From: Allobacillus halotolerans
Lineage (GTDB): Bacteria; Bacillota; Bacilli; Bacillales; Alkalibacillaceae
Assembly: GCF_028743495.1 (NCBI RefSeq)
Contig: NZ_CP117968.1
DNA: 64,000 nt
Direction: 5' to 3' (one strand)
Part shown: piece after piece, positions 63,696-64,000 of the stretch
Layout of the letters: the number at the start of each line of letters is the position of its first letter
How positions within the stretch are numbered: position 1 is the stretch's first letter
Made by a program: the position numbers and the translations under genes
The notes under the pieces: generated by a model
Told to the model about the DNA's origin: nothing
Seen by the model: only the letters and a program-made list of their open reading frames with translations
Databases searched by the model: none

Positions 63696-63731
63696 AAACT
63701 GTGCTCCAAGTAAAAGGAGCACAGTTTTTTT
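63696..63731 (+). terminator. Terminator of the mrp operon
   Basis: AAACTGTGCTCC pairs with GGAGCACAGTTT across an 8-nt loop, followed by T. Confidence 0.95.
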
Positions 63732-63771
63732 ATAGTTTTTAAGGTGGATAGGCACTAATTGAAATTTTCGC

Positions 63772-63779
63772 CATATAAT
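63772..63779 (+). promoter_or_regulatory. Candidate SigE/SigK-type -10 element of sigK
   Basis: CATATAAT resembles the mother-cell -10 (CATACAAT for SigE). A GGCAC with AC about 16 bp upstream fits a SigK -35. It also contains TATAAT, so SigA use cannot be excluded. Confidence 0.4.
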
Positions 63780-63818
63780 TGGGGTGTAGGCAAATATCTA
63801 ATCAACAGGAGTGATGTT

Positions 63819-64000
63819 TTGCTTAGTTTCTTAAAACTGCTTTCATTATTCGTGCAGCACCCATACTTTTTTGCCCTTTATATTAAGGGACAAATTTTTC
63901 CTCAACCGCTTTCAAAAGAAGATGAAAAGAAGTATTTGGACCTTTGGCAAAATGGTGATTTGGATGCCCGAAATAAACTAATTGAACATAACTTACGACT
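63819..64000 (+). CDS. sigK: RNA polymerase sporulation sigma factor SigK, N-terminal part, cut by window edge
   Basis: The first 60 residues are visible, starting at a TTG seven bases after AGGAG. A hydrophobic pro-sequence (MLSFLKLLSLFVQHPYFFAL) is followed by FPQPLSKEDEKKYLDLW and ARNKLIEHNLR, the SigK start of region 1.2/2. SigK is the late mother-cell sigma factor, made as a pro-protein. The site where skin-like prophages split sigK in some Bacilli lies beyond the window. Confidence 0.9.
   Translation, partial: MLSFLKLLSLFVQHPYFFALYIKGQIFPQPLSKEDEKKYLDLWQNGDLDARNKLIEHNLR

Overview
The window is a chromosomal segment from a low-GC, endospore-forming member of the Bacillaceae. Gene order follows the Bacillus subtilis block that runs from sigA-dnaG through era, phoH, floA, rpsU, mtaB, dnaK, lepA, gpr and comE to yqeG-sda. 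Spore-formation genes (spoIIP, gpr, yqfC, yqfD, sda, sigK) and a Mrp-type Na+/H+ antiporter suggest a spore-forming, probably salt- or alkali-adapted organism. I cannot name the species. Almost everything from 1 to 57.7 kb is on the minus strand. The exceptions are yqeW, hisJ, rpsT, yqzM and comER. From 58.1 kb onward all genes are on the plus strand.

Layout. 0-2 kb: guaA (partial) and guaB for GMP synthesis. 2-10 kb: yqfO, trmK, cccA, an unknown membrane protein, rpoD (sigA), dnaG, ppsR and ccpN. 9.9-21 kb: recO, yqzL, era, a non-coding region with a MITE-like insertion, dgkA, ybeY, a short pgpH, phoH, yqfD, yqfC, a small membrane-anchored protein, floA and nfeD behind a SigW-type promoter, yqeY and rpsU. 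21-31.5 kb: yqeW, then a complete histidine locus (hisZGDBHAF-hisIE-hisC with divergent hisJ) and a 42-bp tandem-repeat array. 31.5-43.4 kb: deoC, mtaB, rsmE, prmA, dnaJ, dnaK, grpE, hrcA (with a perfect CIRCE operator), hemW and lepA. 43.4-57.7 kb: yqxA, spoIIP, gpr, rpsT, holA, yqzM, comEC-EB-EA, comER, and yqeM-rsfS-yqeK-nadD-yhbY-aroE-yqeH-yqeG. 57.7-64 kb: sda behind a cluster of DnaA boxes, the mrp operon (A, C, D, E, F, G; no B), and the start of sigK.

How the genes work together. The window combines core information processing (primase, major sigma factor, ribosome assembly GTPases and modification enzymes, chaperones) with a self-contained histidine pathway, the DNA-uptake channel genes, and checkpoints linking replication to sporulation. 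The most unusual points are: a mrp operon without mrpB; a PgpH c-di-AMP phosphodiesterase without its extracellular sensor domain; a yqfD that seems to start at ATT; a 207-bp MITE with 8-bp target duplications at the dgkA stop codon; a histidine cluster bracketed by two similar direct terminator repeats; and a helically phased 42-bp tandem array beside hisJ.
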